A stretch of DNA of 64,000 bases from Maridesulfovibrio bastinii DSM 16055. Its GTDB lineage: Bacteria > Desulfobacterota > Desulfovibrionia > Desulfovibrionales > Desulfovibrionaceae. Within the stretch, counting starts at the first letter, position 1, and each line of letters opens with the position of its first letter. Both the position numbers and the translations under genes were made by a program. This document shows, one piece after another, positions 1 through 8,983 of this stretch. The DNA is taken from positions 1-64,000 of the forward strand of contig NZ_KE387014.1 of assembly GCF_000429985.1 (NCBI RefSeq), given 5' to 3'. Under the pieces are notes generated by a model. It was not told the origin of the DNA. It saw only the letters and a list, made by a program, of their open reading frames with translations, and searched no databases.

Positions 1-213
1 ATGCTTGTGACATTTCACCCGAAGAATCGATGCGCGTCCGTTATGCGGGATACTTTTGATGAATCGCAAGAACGTGTCCTTAATCCGAAAAGAAGAACTG
101 CGGCATTGCGGACAAACTGGTTTACCCGTCCATTCCACCTCAAGAATTATCGGAAAATATGACACAACCTTTTTGATTGCAAAATCGGGCAGGCCGATTA
201 AGATTCGATCCAT
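1..213 (-). CDS. ISL3-family transposase, N-terminal fragment cut by window edge
   Basis: A minus-strand reading frame runs from an ATG at 213 off the left edge (71 codons visible). The start is preceded by a good ribosome binding site (AAAGGAGA, complement of 221-228). The peptide has a CPxC pair around residues 34-37 and a CxxH pair at residues 68-71, spaced like the N-terminal zinc-binding domain of ISL3 transposases. In that family this domain binds the terminal repeats and a C-terminal DDE domain catalyses cut-and-paste transposition. Only the N-terminus is present, so completeness and activity cannot be judged. The family call rests on the cysteine pattern and the nearby inverted-repeat-like end; no catalytic residue is visible. 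Confidence 0.68.
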   Translation of the reverse strand, partial: MDRILIGLPDFAIKKVVSYFPIILEVEWTGKPVCPQCRSSSFRIKDTFLRFIKSIPHNGRASILRVKCHKH

Positions 214-257
214 AAATTGATCTCCTTTCTTTGGTCGGAAATTTGATCAATTTATAG

Positions 258-291
258 GGCATATCGAGTCGGTTCGGTATGCCTTTCTTTT
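258..291 (+). terminator. Hairpin plus T-tract just upstream of the transposase
   Basis: The arms GGCATATCGA (258-267) and TCGGTATGCC (274-283) pair around a 6-base loop and are followed by TTTCTTTTT on the plus strand. Placed between the element end and the transposase start, it could shield the transposase from transcription entering from outside. That role is inference. Confidence 0.5.
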
Positions 292-420
292 TATCGGATT
301 ATCCTATCGCCCCTTTCTTTGAGGTAGAGCCATAAGAATGCGGAATTTCAGCCTCGACTATAGTAAAATCAAACTAATATAATATTAAATCCTAATAATT
401 AAAAAATTTGGACACAAAAA

Positions 421-1176
421 CTAAAAGGTATAACCGAATCGATCAACGTCATCTTTATAGCGGATTAACAATTTCTTGGCAGACTCGGGTGAATAAAAAT
501 TTCTATAATCAAGATAGCTAGAAAGTGGCTGGTTTAAAAGAGAAGCAGAGATATCTCCTAAGCAACCCGAAATATCAATATCACAACATTTAGTTTTTTT
601 CATTTTCAAATCCAAAGAAGCATTAAAATCGAATTCATTGTTTAACTTCTGAACCAAAGCATCTAAATGATCCATGTCAAAAATATTGACCTTGAGATCC
701 TCAGGGACAAAATAGGATTGTGGCTTTAAATGAGGATCAAGTTCATCATCTGATACGTTTAAGACATAGTAAAGTAAGTCGTTAAAAGAGATTCTCTTAG
801 AATTATCTTTATAAAAAAGTGAATTTATACCCAAATTAAACCCTTCCAGCTTACTGACAATAAACTTTTGAATGTAACAGGAAGCGAATCTTGCCCATGG
901 ATTTCGTACAACAGAAAATGTAAAAAAATCATTTTTTGCGAGAAACTTCTCTAAATATTTGTAACTAACTCGACGGTTGAGTCCCAAGCGCAATCTACAA
1001 AAATTGTGGGTCTTACTTGGATTTTTTTTCGAATATTCGTGTAGATCATCCATTAAATCGTGTTCCCTCATAAACCAGTGATGAATCGTAGTGGATGCAT
1101 TTTTAGGAATAGGAAAATATAGCAGATTATATTTCTCTGAACAAATTGCACTTTTATATTGGAATAAAGATGGCAT
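421..1176 (-). CDS. Sulfotransferase family 2-type protein
   Basis: This 251-residue protein carries two PAPS-binding signatures. Near residue 25 is PIPKNASTT, the 5'-phosphosulfate loop with its Lys and Thr. Near residue 90 is SVVRNPWARFASCY, the 3'-phosphate-binding Arg/Ser segment. Such enzymes transfer sulfate from PAPS to a carbohydrate or other hydroxyl acceptor; the acceptor here is unknown. The start is the ATG at 1176, preceded by AGGAGA; a longer frame opens 14 codons upstream but lacks that site. There is no signal peptide, so it is probably cytoplasmic. The gene is much more AT-rich than the core genes and lies beside an insertion sequence and an acyltransferase, which suggests transfer and a role in decorating surface polysaccharide. 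Confidence 0.75.
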   Translation of the reverse strand: MPSLFQYKSAICSEKYNLLYFPIPKNASTTIHHWFMREHDLMDDLHEYSKKNPSKTHNFCRLRLGLNRRVSYKYLEKFLAKNDFFTFSVVRNPWARFASCYIQKFIVSKLEGFNLGINSLFYKDNSKRISFNDLLYYVLNVSDDELDPHLKPQSYFVPEDLKVNIFDMDHLDALVQKLNNEFDFNASLDLKMKKTKCCDIDISGCLGDISASLLNQPLSSYLDYRNFYSPESAKKLLIRYKDDVDRFGYTF

Positions 1177-1343
1177 AATTATACTTCTCCTAATATTATT
1201 ACTATAAAAAATGTACACAATATTTATAGTAGTAATATAAATCGTGATAAGTATGAATATCTTTTTTAACTTTCCACTAATATCTTCCTTTTTAAAGCAA
1301 CCACTATCAGAAAAAATAAGCCCAGTACTAGCGACCAGAAGTA

Positions 1344-2468
1344 TTAAAACGAATTCCTGATGACCGGAATCTTTCTAAGTATCACTGCAGCTACAACCCA
1401 TGACATAAGAATACCGCCTGCCATCACGGTCAGAGATTTGATGAAAAGCGGCATGGTTAAAGGCCGGATAAGATATGCAAAAGGATATAAGATTAGTGGA
1501 TGCACAAAATAGATACCATAAGAATTATCTGAAAGACTTTTCCAGATAATCCCAGAGCTGTTTGCAATCTTTTTCATTAGCACAATCAAAGTCATCAATG
1601 CTGACAGGCAAAAGCAATTAAATAAAAGGGCATTACCAGCTTTAAGTAACAGCGTATTTTGTGCTGAGGCAGGAATCGTAAGACGATAATTAAGATATAA
1701 ATATCCTGAAATCAGACAAACAGCTCCCCACACAAATATATTTGGCGAAAACTCACCGTTAATGAACCATTTTTTTTGAAACGCATATAAGCCAAGAATA
1801 AAATAAGTTATATAAAGCGGAGCCCTGTTTGGCTGAAAAATAAAAATATAAGCATCGCTAAACCATGTATCCAAAGAGAAAAATTTATTTAAACTCAAAA
1901 AGCAGCAGGAATTAAAAAGTATAAAGAGTATAAAAAAAAGATATGAGGGTCTCCCGGAAACTCTTTTCATCATCCTGAAACTGGCACTGAACTTATACAC
2001 AAAGCTTAAGATTATAAAAAACAGAAATAGAACTCCAAGAAACCAGTAAACAGACTGCTGAAACATTTTTTGCCAGAATTCATGAGTCAAAAAATGAAAA
2101 AAACTGACATCAATATTTCTTGAATATAAAGTTATGTAGGTTGTGGGTGGAGCAAGAAGAAATACTCCAAGAATCCACGGGAATCCAATCCTTTTAAACT
2201 TATCTTTAAGAAATAAACCACTCCCGCGTTTTGAGAGTGATGGATATGCAAAATATCCCGCTAAAAAAAACATCGCCATCATTATCGGAACATCTAAAAT
2301 CAACACAATCATGGTAAAGACAATACTCTTTTGAGTATCCAGAACATACCACCACTCAGGAGCATAAGCCATATACACGAGTGAAGAATGCAGAACGACA
2401 ACAAGCAGAATTATCACAGATCGCAGATTATCTAAAAAAAACATTCTTGAAGACGCGTCAGGCATCAT
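1344..2468 (-). CDS. Membrane acyltransferase, Acyl_transf_3 family
   Basis: This 374-residue protein has about ten hydrophobic helices. Near residue 12 it has the family start motif FLDNLRSVIILLVVVLHSS, whose Arg and His are conserved. The family includes O-acetyltransferases of glycans and the glucan-modifying MdoC type; the C-terminal GIYFVHPLILYP segment also fits. It probably moves acyl groups onto a periplasmic or surface glycan from the inner membrane. GAGGT lies a few bases before tandem ATGs at 2463-2468; the second would space better. The sulfotransferase upstream on the same strand suggests a small glycan-modification group, but the 167-base gap argues against tight coupling. Confidence 0.78.
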   Translation of the reverse strand: MMPDASSRMFFLDNLRSVIILLVVVLHSSLVYMAYAPEWWYVLDTQKSIVFTMIVLILDVPIMMAMFFLAGYFAYPSLSKRGSGLFLKDKFKRIGFPWILGVFLLAPPTTYITLYSRNIDVSFFHFLTHEFWQKMFQQSVYWFLGVLFLFFIILSFVYKFSASFRMMKRVSGRPSYLFFILFILFNSCCFLSLNKFFSLDTWFSDAYIFIFQPNRAPLYITYFILGLYAFQKKWFINGEFSPNIFVWGAVCLISGYLYLNYRLTIPASAQNTLLLKAGNALLFNCFCLSALMTLIVLMKKIANSSGIIWKSLSDNSYGIYFVHPLILYPFAYLIRPLTMPLFIKSLTVMAGGILMSWVVAAVILRKIPVIRNSF

Positions 2469-2692
2469 TTACCTCATAGATTTTAGTATGATTAAAATTC
2501 TAACAACAGTAAAGACTATAGCTGCAACTATCAATATTATAATCAGTAAACTCTAAAAAAAGCCTACCACTTTCCATCTGATTGTTGCATACATTCTGCA
2601 CGGCTTAAATATCATCAGAATATTTTGACACTAATTTTATTTTTTTATACTGGAAGTAATATTTTCCCCATAAAAACAAAGGTAATTTTAAA

Positions 2693-3835
2693 ATGAAAAA
2701 ATATAACCTGTTATTTTTTATACTATTATTTTTCGTAGTATCTTCACTGCAAGGCTGTGCAATACTTAAACCGGCAGAAACAGCCGAAAGGTCCAAGGCA
2801 AACACAGGGACACTTGTTAAAGCCCAACCAGAGCCCTCAAAATCAATAAACCGGCACGTAACACATCTTGATCATAATATTTTCAACAAAACCATAAAAG
2901 ATCTTGGTTCCAGAAACGGAAAGAATATTCTGGTCATAACCAATGCCGGGTATGGAGATCTAAACGGAAAAAGTTCTGAAAAAATGATTGATATGATCTC
3001 AGATGGAACAGGATGCACTCCGGGAAGAGACTCCCTGATTACAGTGCATACACCCTACTACGAACCGTTCTGGGCTGCGATAATAGAAACTGAATCCTTC
3101 AAGTGTACTTTCATTAAAAATCAGTCAGGTAATTTCAAATATACTAATCTTGACCTTTCACCACGCAATATTCTGACTGCTGAAGGCTGGAACAGCGCCA
3201 TGAAAACGAATGCAGGCACACGCCTGTTTTCAATCGTATCAATTGCTTATGCGGCTGATGCCGGGGCGGACTGGAATATGCTCAGGGCTGCGGAGCTGCA
3301 CGACCATTTCTGTCCGGGATTAAATGCCGGTTTTATTGTTCAGGCGTATATGGAAAAAAACTTTCCACTCGCAGCTGGAGACAAATATATATTTGTCGGA
3401 GCACCGCCGATGTGTGCTATGGATGCCCTGCAATCGCTTAACGGAGCAACCCCCGGTAAAAAAGGCGTTTTTTCCATGCGTATAGCAGACATGGTAAACG
3501 GAGCTATCGCCAAAGATGGAATAAAACCGGTCATAATTGCAATGAGGGTGAATAAGAATAAGACTGACGGGGCAATACTGGGATTTGATTTTGACCGCAT
3601 CAGCAAAACAACAGGGGTAACTTCAGCAGACTTAAGTCCTGAAGGAGGACATTCAAACCCTCTGTTTTACATTTCAAGAATCAAAACTTCATGGAAAATG
3701 GCAGGAATGCCGATGAAAGATAAAATGGCCTGTATTGAGGAAGTAAAAAAATTCTCAGGCCCTGCTGCTCTGGCCTATAAAGTTGAAAATGCCAAAGCCA
3801 ACCCATACGCTCCAATAATTCTTTCCGATTTCTAA
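2693..3835 (+). CDS. FmdE-domain lipoprotein
   Basis: This 380-residue protein has a signal peptide and a lipobox ending LQGC near residue 22, so it should be anchored at the cell envelope. At about residue 205 the motif ELHDHFCPGLNAGF matches the metal-binding signature of the FmdE family, first named from formylmethanofuran dehydrogenase operons. A second cysteine-bearing segment, PPMCAMDALQ, lies about 35 residues later. The N-terminal half looks like an extra domain with no family I recognise. No methanofuran or molybdenum enzyme is nearby, so the biochemical role is unknown. It is followed by its own terminator and appears monocistronic. Confidence 0.7.
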   Translation: MKKYNLLFFILLFFVVSSLQGCAILKPAETAERSKANTGTLVKAQPEPSKSINRHVTHLDHNIFNKTIKDLGSRNGKNILVITNAGYGDLNGKSSEKMIDMISDGTGCTPGRDSLITVHTPYYEPFWAAIIETESFKCTFIKNQSGNFKYTNLDLSPRNILTAEGWNSAMKTNAGTRLFSIVSIAYAADAGADWNMLRAAELHDHFCPGLNAGFIVQAYMEKNFPLAAGDKYIFVGAPPMCAMDALQSLNGATPGKKGVFSMRIADMVNGAIAKDGIKPVIIAMRVNKNKTDGAILGFDFDRISKTTGVTSADLSPEGGHSNPLFYISRIKTSWKMAGMPMKDKMACIEEVKKFSGPAALAYKVENAKANPYAPIILSDF

Positions 3836-3852
3836 TAAACTGTAATATGAAA

Positions 3853-3885
3853 ATCCCGTAGCATTATATGTTACGGGATTTTTGT
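3853..3885 (+). terminator. Intrinsic terminator after the FmdE-like gene
   Basis: AAATCCCGTA and TACGGGATTT type arms flank a short AT loop and are followed by T residues 20 bases after the stop. The arms would also work in reverse, but no minus-strand gene ends here. Confidence 0.7.
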
Positions 3886-3996
3886 ATGTTTATCATAGCT
3901 GCTCAATATTTTTTAACCAATTACTCACTTTACTGACATTGCGGCTTGAGATAGTTTGCTGTTTTTATATCAACCAGACACTTAACCGGAGACAAT

Positions 3997-4437
3997 ATGT
4001 CTACTTCACAAGAACCGCGCATGCATTCCGCGGAGCATTTACTAAATCAGGCAATGGTGCGCAAATTCAACTGTAACCGCTGCTTCAGCGCCCACATAAA
4101 TAAAAAGAAATCAAAGTGTGACTATAAATTCGATCACGCTCTGGAAGATAGTGACATCATGGAACTGGAAACTGAAATAAACAATGTAATTTCAGGAAAC
4201 TGTGATGTTCGTGAAGAATTCGTCACCCTTGAAGAAGCCGCTGAAAAATATAATCTTGTCCGCCTTCCCGAAGGGGTTGAGAATGTACGCATAGTTCACA
4301 TTGGCGACTTTGACAGCTGCCCCTGCATTGGCGAACATGTATCAAATACTTCCGAAATCGGTAAAATAAAAATTACTTCTCACGAATATAAAGACGGAAT
4401 TTTAAGAATACGATATAAACTTTCAGCACCTGAATAA
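3997..4437 (+). CDS. Stand-alone alanyl/threonyl-tRNA editing-domain protein (AlaX-like)
   Basis: This 146-residue protein keeps the four zinc-ligand positions of the synthetase second additional domain: HSAEH near residue 10 (HxxxH) and CIGEH near residue 108 (CxxxH), followed by SNTSEIG. AlaX-type proteins hydrolyse mischarged seryl- or glycyl-tRNA(Ala) in trans. It is slightly shorter than usual AlaX proteins and carries unusual extra cysteines (CNRCF near residue 26). The ATG at 3997 follows a GGAGA stretch. The tRNA acted on cannot be told from sequence alone. Confidence 0.75.
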   Translation: MSTSQEPRMHSAEHLLNQAMVRKFNCNRCFSAHINKKKSKCDYKFDHALEDSDIMELETEINNVISGNCDVREEFVTLEEAAEKYNLVRLPEGVENVRIVHIGDFDSCPCIGEHVSNTSEIGKIKITSHEYKDGILRIRYKLSAPE

Positions 4438-4471
4438 ATTTTATTTTTATATTCTATAAAGAACCGACAAA

Positions 4472-4507
4472 GTATCCCCGCTGAAATTCTGATTTCAGCG
4501 GGGATAC
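4472..4507. terminator. Perfect 16-bp hairpin between the editing gene and mntP
   Basis: Two perfectly complementary 16-base arms (4472-4487 and 4492-4507) surround the loop TCTG. On the plus strand it is not followed by a clear T-run, so it may act as a transcript 3'-end stabiliser or an attenuator ahead of mntP rather than a textbook terminator. No manganese riboswitch core was seen here. Confidence 0.6.
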
Positions 4508-4544
4508 AAATACTAAGACCGAAAATATTTAACAAAAATCCAAA

Positions 4545-5108
4545 ATGAATTTTACCGAAATATTAGCTCTATCACTTGCACTTGCTATGGACGCTTTTGC
4601 TGTTTCTGTTGCCAGCGGAATATGTCTGCGGGAAGTAAACAAACGTCAGGCGTTCAGGCTGGCATTTCATTTCGGACTTTTTCAGGCCCTGATGCCCGTC
4701 ATAGGATGGTATCTCGGGCTGTCAATCAAGAGTCTGGTCACAATTTTCGCCCCTTGGATAGCTTTCGGGCTGCTTACTTTTATCGGGGTTAAAATGATTA
4801 TTGAATCCCGTGAAGAGGATAAACAGGAATGCGATACAGCTAAAGATCCCACAAAAGGTTTATCCCTGATCATTCTATCCATAGCTACAAGTATAGACGC
4901 TCTTGCGGTGGGACTTTCTTTTTCAATACTTAATCGGCCGATATTTTTTGCAACCACTGTGATAGGTATAGTCGCCTTCATCATGACGGTTATTGGAATT
5001 TACCTTGGCAAAAAAGTAGCAGGAGCTCCAAAACTCGGTAAAATAGCCGAGCTTACTGGAGGAACGGTTTTGGTTCTTATCGGCTTAAAAGTACTATTGA
5101 TCGGATAG
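4545..5108 (+). CDS. mntP: Manganese efflux pump MntP
   Basis: This 187-residue membrane protein has six helices arranged as two repeats, each with an acidic motif: ALAMDAFAVSVASG near residue 12 and ATSIDALAVGLSFS near residue 117. This is the signature of the MntP (YebN, DUF204) family, inner-membrane exporters of Mn(II). The length is normal. It appears to be a single-gene unit. Regulation could not be read from the leader, which holds only the hairpin described separately. Confidence 0.88.
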   Translation: MNFTEILALSLALAMDAFAVSVASGICLREVNKRQAFRLAFHFGLFQALMPVIGWYLGLSIKSLVTIFAPWIAFGLLTFIGVKMIIESREEDKQECDTAKDPTKGLSLIILSIATSIDALAVGLSFSILNRPIFFATTVIGIVAFIMTVIGIYLGKKVAGAPKLGKIAELTGGTVLVLIGLKVLLIG

Positions 5109-5245
5109 TTACAGTAAATCACACTGATGACTTCATTTAAAATAGTGGACAAGATGAATTTTTTTGTTTTTACTCAATTTCAGGTATTTTAACTAAACTG
5201 GAATAGATTCACGTTTTTGAATCTAAGGAGGGTTACTTTTACCAG

Positions 5246-6208
5246 ATGCCTTTATTGCAGACACCGGCCTACAAACCACCACTGCCCTTTAAGATAGGGC
5301 ATTTTCAAACTATATTTCCACGATTTTTCCGTAAAATTCCTCTTCCGCCCATAGTAAAAAGACGGATAACAACTCCAGACGGAGATTTTCTTGATGTGGA
5401 CTGGCATCTGGCAGGAAGCTCCAGACTGGCTGTCATCTCCCACGGTCTTGAAGGCAACTCCCGTAGAGTCTATATGCTTGGAATGGCCAGGGCTCTTGTT
5501 CTGGCCGGATGGGACTGCATTGCCTATAATTTCAGAGGCTGTTCTGAAGAAATGAACAGAGCTGCAACAATGTATCACAGTGGTCTGACGTCCGACCTTG
5601 ATACGGTTGTAAAATATGGCCTTGAAACAGGACATTATAAGGAAGTAGCCCTTGTCGGGTTCAGCATGGGCGGCAATCAGACGCTTAAATACCTTGGAGA
5701 AAATCCGGAATCAATTCCACAGCAGATCAAAAGGGCCGTATGTATTTCAGTGCCATGCAACCTTGCGGCATCTTCAGCAATGCTGATCAAAAACTCCAAC
5801 AGAATTTACACTAAATATTTTCTACACAGCCTGAAACAAAAAATACGTTTAAAGCACGAACAGTTCCCGACACTCTACCCTGTTAAAAATCTGGACCGCA
5901 TCAAAACACTGACGGAATTTGATAATACATACACCGCCCCGATTCATGGTTTTAAAGATGCTATGGACTATTACGACCGCAGTTCGTGTACCCAGTTTTT
6001 ATCAAATATTAAAACGCCCACACTAATCCTGAATTCGAAAGATGATCCATTTCTGGATGATTCGTGCTATCCAACCTCTGAGGCAATTGCCAACAGCAAT
6101 GTTTTTCTACAAATCCCCCTGTATGGCGGACATGTCGGCTTTGCTCAATGGCCTATGGAAACACAGTTCTGGTCTGAAAAAAGAGCTATAAGATTTTTGA
6201 ACACATAG
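5246..6208 (+). CDS. Alpha/beta hydrolase, YheT family
   Basis: This 320-residue protein shows the YheT-type N-terminal segment GHFQTIFPRFFR near residue 17. It is followed by an alpha/beta-hydrolase core: SHGLEGNSRRVY, the nucleophile elbow GFSMGGNQ near residue 150 (Ser), an Asp in NSKDDPFLD near residue 272, and His in GGHVGF near residue 303. Members are putative esterases or lipases of unknown natural substrate. AGGAGGG lies 13 bases before the ATG, a longish spacing, and a short GATTC/GAATC hairpin (5205-5224) sits immediately upstream of it. It is probably monocistronic. Confidence 0.8.
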   Translation: MPLLQTPAYKPPLPFKIGHFQTIFPRFFRKIPLPPIVKRRITTPDGDFLDVDWHLAGSSRLAVISHGLEGNSRRVYMLGMARALVLAGWDCIAYNFRGCSEEMNRAATMYHSGLTSDLDTVVKYGLETGHYKEVALVGFSMGGNQTLKYLGENPESIPQQIKRAVCISVPCNLAASSAMLIKNSNRIYTKYFLHSLKQKIRLKHEQFPTLYPVKNLDRIKTLTEFDNTYTAPIHGFKDAMDYYDRSSCTQFLSNIKTPTLILNSKDDPFLDDSCYPTSEAIANSNVFLQIPLYGGHVGFAQWPMETQFWSEKRAIRFLNT

Positions 6209-6256
6209 CAGGATAAAGATAAAACGCCCCGATTCAGGAATCATAGACCTTGAAAG

Positions 6257-6625
6257 TCAATATGAATTATCGGCAAGGACCTCTTCTGTTGAGCTGAAAA
6301 TTCTGAACAAAGAATCAAGCCTCATCATTGTAAAGACTTTTAAAATATCTTTATTCAATGACGTAAGGAAAATGTTTTTTTCAGGGGGCATTTTTTTAGC
6401 CAGCATTATCAGCACACTGAAACCGCTTGAATCAATCAGCCCGACTTTTGAAAAATCGAGTATATAATTTCTAAATTCGTTATCCAGAGAATTCTCCACC
6501 ACTGCACGAAAATCCACTGCATTTGTGGTATCAATTCTCTCAGCCGATATCCTGAAGATGAGATTTTCTCCGGCAGGTTCTTCCACAACAAGAGCCTGTT
6601 CAGTAAACCTTGGAATTTCAGCCAT
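6257..6625 (-). CDS. STAS-domain anti-sigma factor antagonist
   Basis: About 122 residues form a single STAS domain, with the typical phospho-acceptor region DFSKVGLIDSSGFSVLI in the middle; either serine could be the regulatory one. Such proteins bind anti-sigma kinases when unphosphorylated, or act as modules in signalling complexes. I chose the ATG at 6625. An upstream TTG at 6670 would add 15 residues and has an AAGGA before it, so it remains possible. It is the last gene of the unit with the Cache lipoprotein and hybrid kinase, so it may be an output of that sensor. No anti-sigma kinase is present nearby. Confidence 0.72.
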   Translation of the reverse strand: MAEIPRFTEQALVVEEPAGENLIFRISAERIDTTNAVDFRAVVENSLDNEFRNYILDFSKVGLIDSSGFSVLIMLAKKMPPEKNIFLTSLNKDILKVFTMMRLDSLFRIFSSTEEVLADNSY

Positions 6626-6760
6626 GTCTAACCTGCCTTGAAGTAATATTTCAGAAAAACTTAAACCCAACCAGCCTGGTCCTTTTTCTTATAATTACAT
6701 AATAGGTCTATAATCTTCAATACTGATATGGCTTTTCTCGGATAAAAAAGGAATCTCTTA

Positions 6761-8983
6761 TTACCTGCGTTTAGTATAAGCCTCATAAATTTCTCTAAGC
6801 AAATCCTCTTTCCGTAATGGTTTGGGAACATATCCATCCATGCCCATCTCAAGACAATGTTCTCTGCTCCCGCTTATTGCATGGGCTGTCAAAGCAATTA
6901 CCGGTAGACTTGAAATCCGCTCAGAATCACTTGCCCTGATTGCTGCTACAGTTTGAAAGCCATCCATTTCAGGCATCTGCACATCAAGAACAACCAGATC
7001 ATAATTATCTTTTTTAAGGGCCGAAACAGCCTCCACTCCATTTCTGACAGAAACAACAGAGTGCCCTTCCTGCTCAAGTATTATACTTACCAGGTTGCTG
7101 TTAACCGCATTATCTTCCGCAATTAATATTTTTAAAGAGGGAAGCTCCGGAACTTCTTTCTCCTTTTCATCCACTACAGCTTGCTCTTCACGCACTTCGC
7201 CAACAGCTTCAATGTCCAATTCGAACCAGAACTTACTGCCCTTTCCAAGACTGCTGTCTACGCCTATATGTCCGCCCATAAGCTCAACAAGAGATTTTGA
7301 TATGGCGAGGCCTAAACCTGTACCACCTTTAGCGGCATCATCCCCCTGATCCAATCGTGAAAAAGAATTAAATATTTCATTTAAAAATTCCTGAGGTATT
7401 CCGGGGCCGGAATCTGTAACACTGAAAATGAGTTTATAAATATTGTTTTCAAATGATTTGACAACAACTGACAGTTCAACTTCTCCCCCCGGAGCGAATT
7501 TAATGGCATTACCGGTCAGATTAACAAGCACCTGCCTTAATCTGCCAAAATCACAATACAAGTGATCAGGGATACGCTCTTCAACAGAACTCTTAAGAGT
7601 AATTCCGGCGTCCATAGCCGAAGGTTCCAGAAGAATAACAATATCCTTGAATAAAGCTCTGATGTTGAATGATCCGGGATCAAGTTCAATCTTTCCGGCC
7701 TCAACACGTGAAAAATCCAGAATATCATTGATAATTGATAGTAAAGCTTCGGCGCAGACCTGAACGGCTTCGGCCCACTCCCGCTGTTTTCCGGTGAGCT
7801 TTGATTCCGAGAGCAAAGTGCTCATACCAATAATACCATTCATGGGAGTACGGATTTCATGACTCATATTCGCAAGGAAACGGCTTTTCGCTTTACTTGC
7901 CGATTCGGCCCTGTTCATAAGCAACTGGGAACTTTTAAGAGCCTTTTCCAATCCCGCTCTGGCTTTCTCCGTTTCAGCCTGCGAATCATACAATGCGGCG
8001 AGTGAATTTCGATAAGCCTTCACAATGTTTACAAAAACAAAGCTGACAAGCGCTAGTAACAGCATAGAAATAACTATAGCAAAAAAGGCAATTCTTATGA
8101 GTTCCCCGGAAAAGCCGCCCCGCGGTATGGAAATGCCGAACATGAAAGCCGAATCGAAAATTCTAACCGGATAATAAGCTGTAAAAAGTTTATGCTTATC
8201 CTGCTCAGCCATAAACCATGTCTCCGCAGTCATACCCTCAAACTGGCCATTGAGATCTTTAAGTATGTCATCGGTTCCATGAAGTTTAAAAATTTCGCCT
8301 TCATTTTTAATTTCTGAATTGAAGGCGGATATAATTTTTCCGGCAGGAGACATAAACCAGACCCAGCTCTCCGGTGCGAGATAAAGATTGCTGCTGGCCT
8401 TTCTGAAAAAAGAGCGGACATCAATTTTGATAACAACCGAATAATAGCACCCCACAACTTCACCAACACAAGGCTGAACATAGTAGACTGAATTATTTTT
8501 ATAAACAGCACCGGACTGCCCTGTTAAAAAGCGACTCCGGGCAGCAATCCGGCCTCTTGATAACGAAAAAGTATTTCCCCTGACCCGCTTGAGGCAGACC
8601 CTGCGCCCATCCACCGCATATACACAGATACTGGAAATCATATCCTGATATTTTGTATAAAACCTTTTTGCCGAAAAAAGGTCGGAACTCATGTGGTCCT
8701 TGGCATCAAGGACAAGCTTAAAATCCCCTGATGCCACTCTGCTCTTTAGATCATCCACAAAATTCAGATATAAATTTTCAACTACCCGCCCCTAGGTACG
8801 AACCCTGTTAATAAGGGCCTGACGCCGGACAACTTTTTTATCGGAAAAAACAGCGGACAGGTAATAACCCGAAAGTCCTATAAAAAATAAAAGCAGAACC
8901 ACACTGCACCAGAAAAGGGGTGAAAAAACAATTCTCCCCTTCACATCATTATTCATTTTTTCAACATAACTTTCTTTAATCAT
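6761..8983 (-). pseudogene. Hybrid sensor histidine kinase interrupted by an in-frame TAG
   Basis: One continuous frame of 741 codons is broken only by an amber codon at 8792-8794. Before it come 63 residues with a transmembrane helix (about residues 21-46). After it the same frame continues with [11 protein letters not shown] and then the rest: a periplasmic sensor region, a second membrane helix, a histidine kinase core ([13 protein letters not shown] and an ATPase domain with G boxes) and a C-terminal receiver ([12 protein letters not shown]). Full length suits a Cache-type hybrid kinase. A GTG at 8758 lacks a ribosome binding site. An ATG at 8692 has AAGGA before it but would make a protein without the first helix. 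CAG to TAG is the simplest history. Other genes here end in TAG, so code reassignment is unlikely. The gene may be dead, restarted internally, or suppressed. Confidence 0.8.

Larger units (their letters stand above)
1..331 (-). mobile_element. Right end of an ISL3-type insertion sequence (partial)
   Basis: The transposase fragment sits just inside a sequence which, read on the minus strand from 331, begins GGCTCTACCTCAAAGAAAGG. ISL3-family terminal repeats commonly begin GGCTCT, so 331 is my estimate of the outer end. If so, the adjacent 8 bp (332-339, ATAAGAAT) would be the target duplication. The other end lies outside the window, so neither repeat nor duplication can be confirmed. The element borders an AT-rich accessory segment. 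Confidence 0.5.

Noticed and set aside
2605-2805. A 66-codon minus-strand frame before the FmdE-like gene
   Set aside because: It overlaps that gene's signal peptide region and has no ribosome binding site.
4438-4544. Manganese (yybP-ykoY) riboswitch before mntP
   Set aside because: The gap is only 107 bases and is dominated by one perfect hairpin; the conserved loops are absent.
8792-8794. The TAG as a pyrrolysine or reassigned sense codon
   Set aside because: Several ordinary genes here (YheT, mntP, frdA, M16 peptidase, the FCD regulator, the FMN oxidase) end in TAG, and the protein is not a methylamine-type enzyme. A nonsense mutation is simpler.
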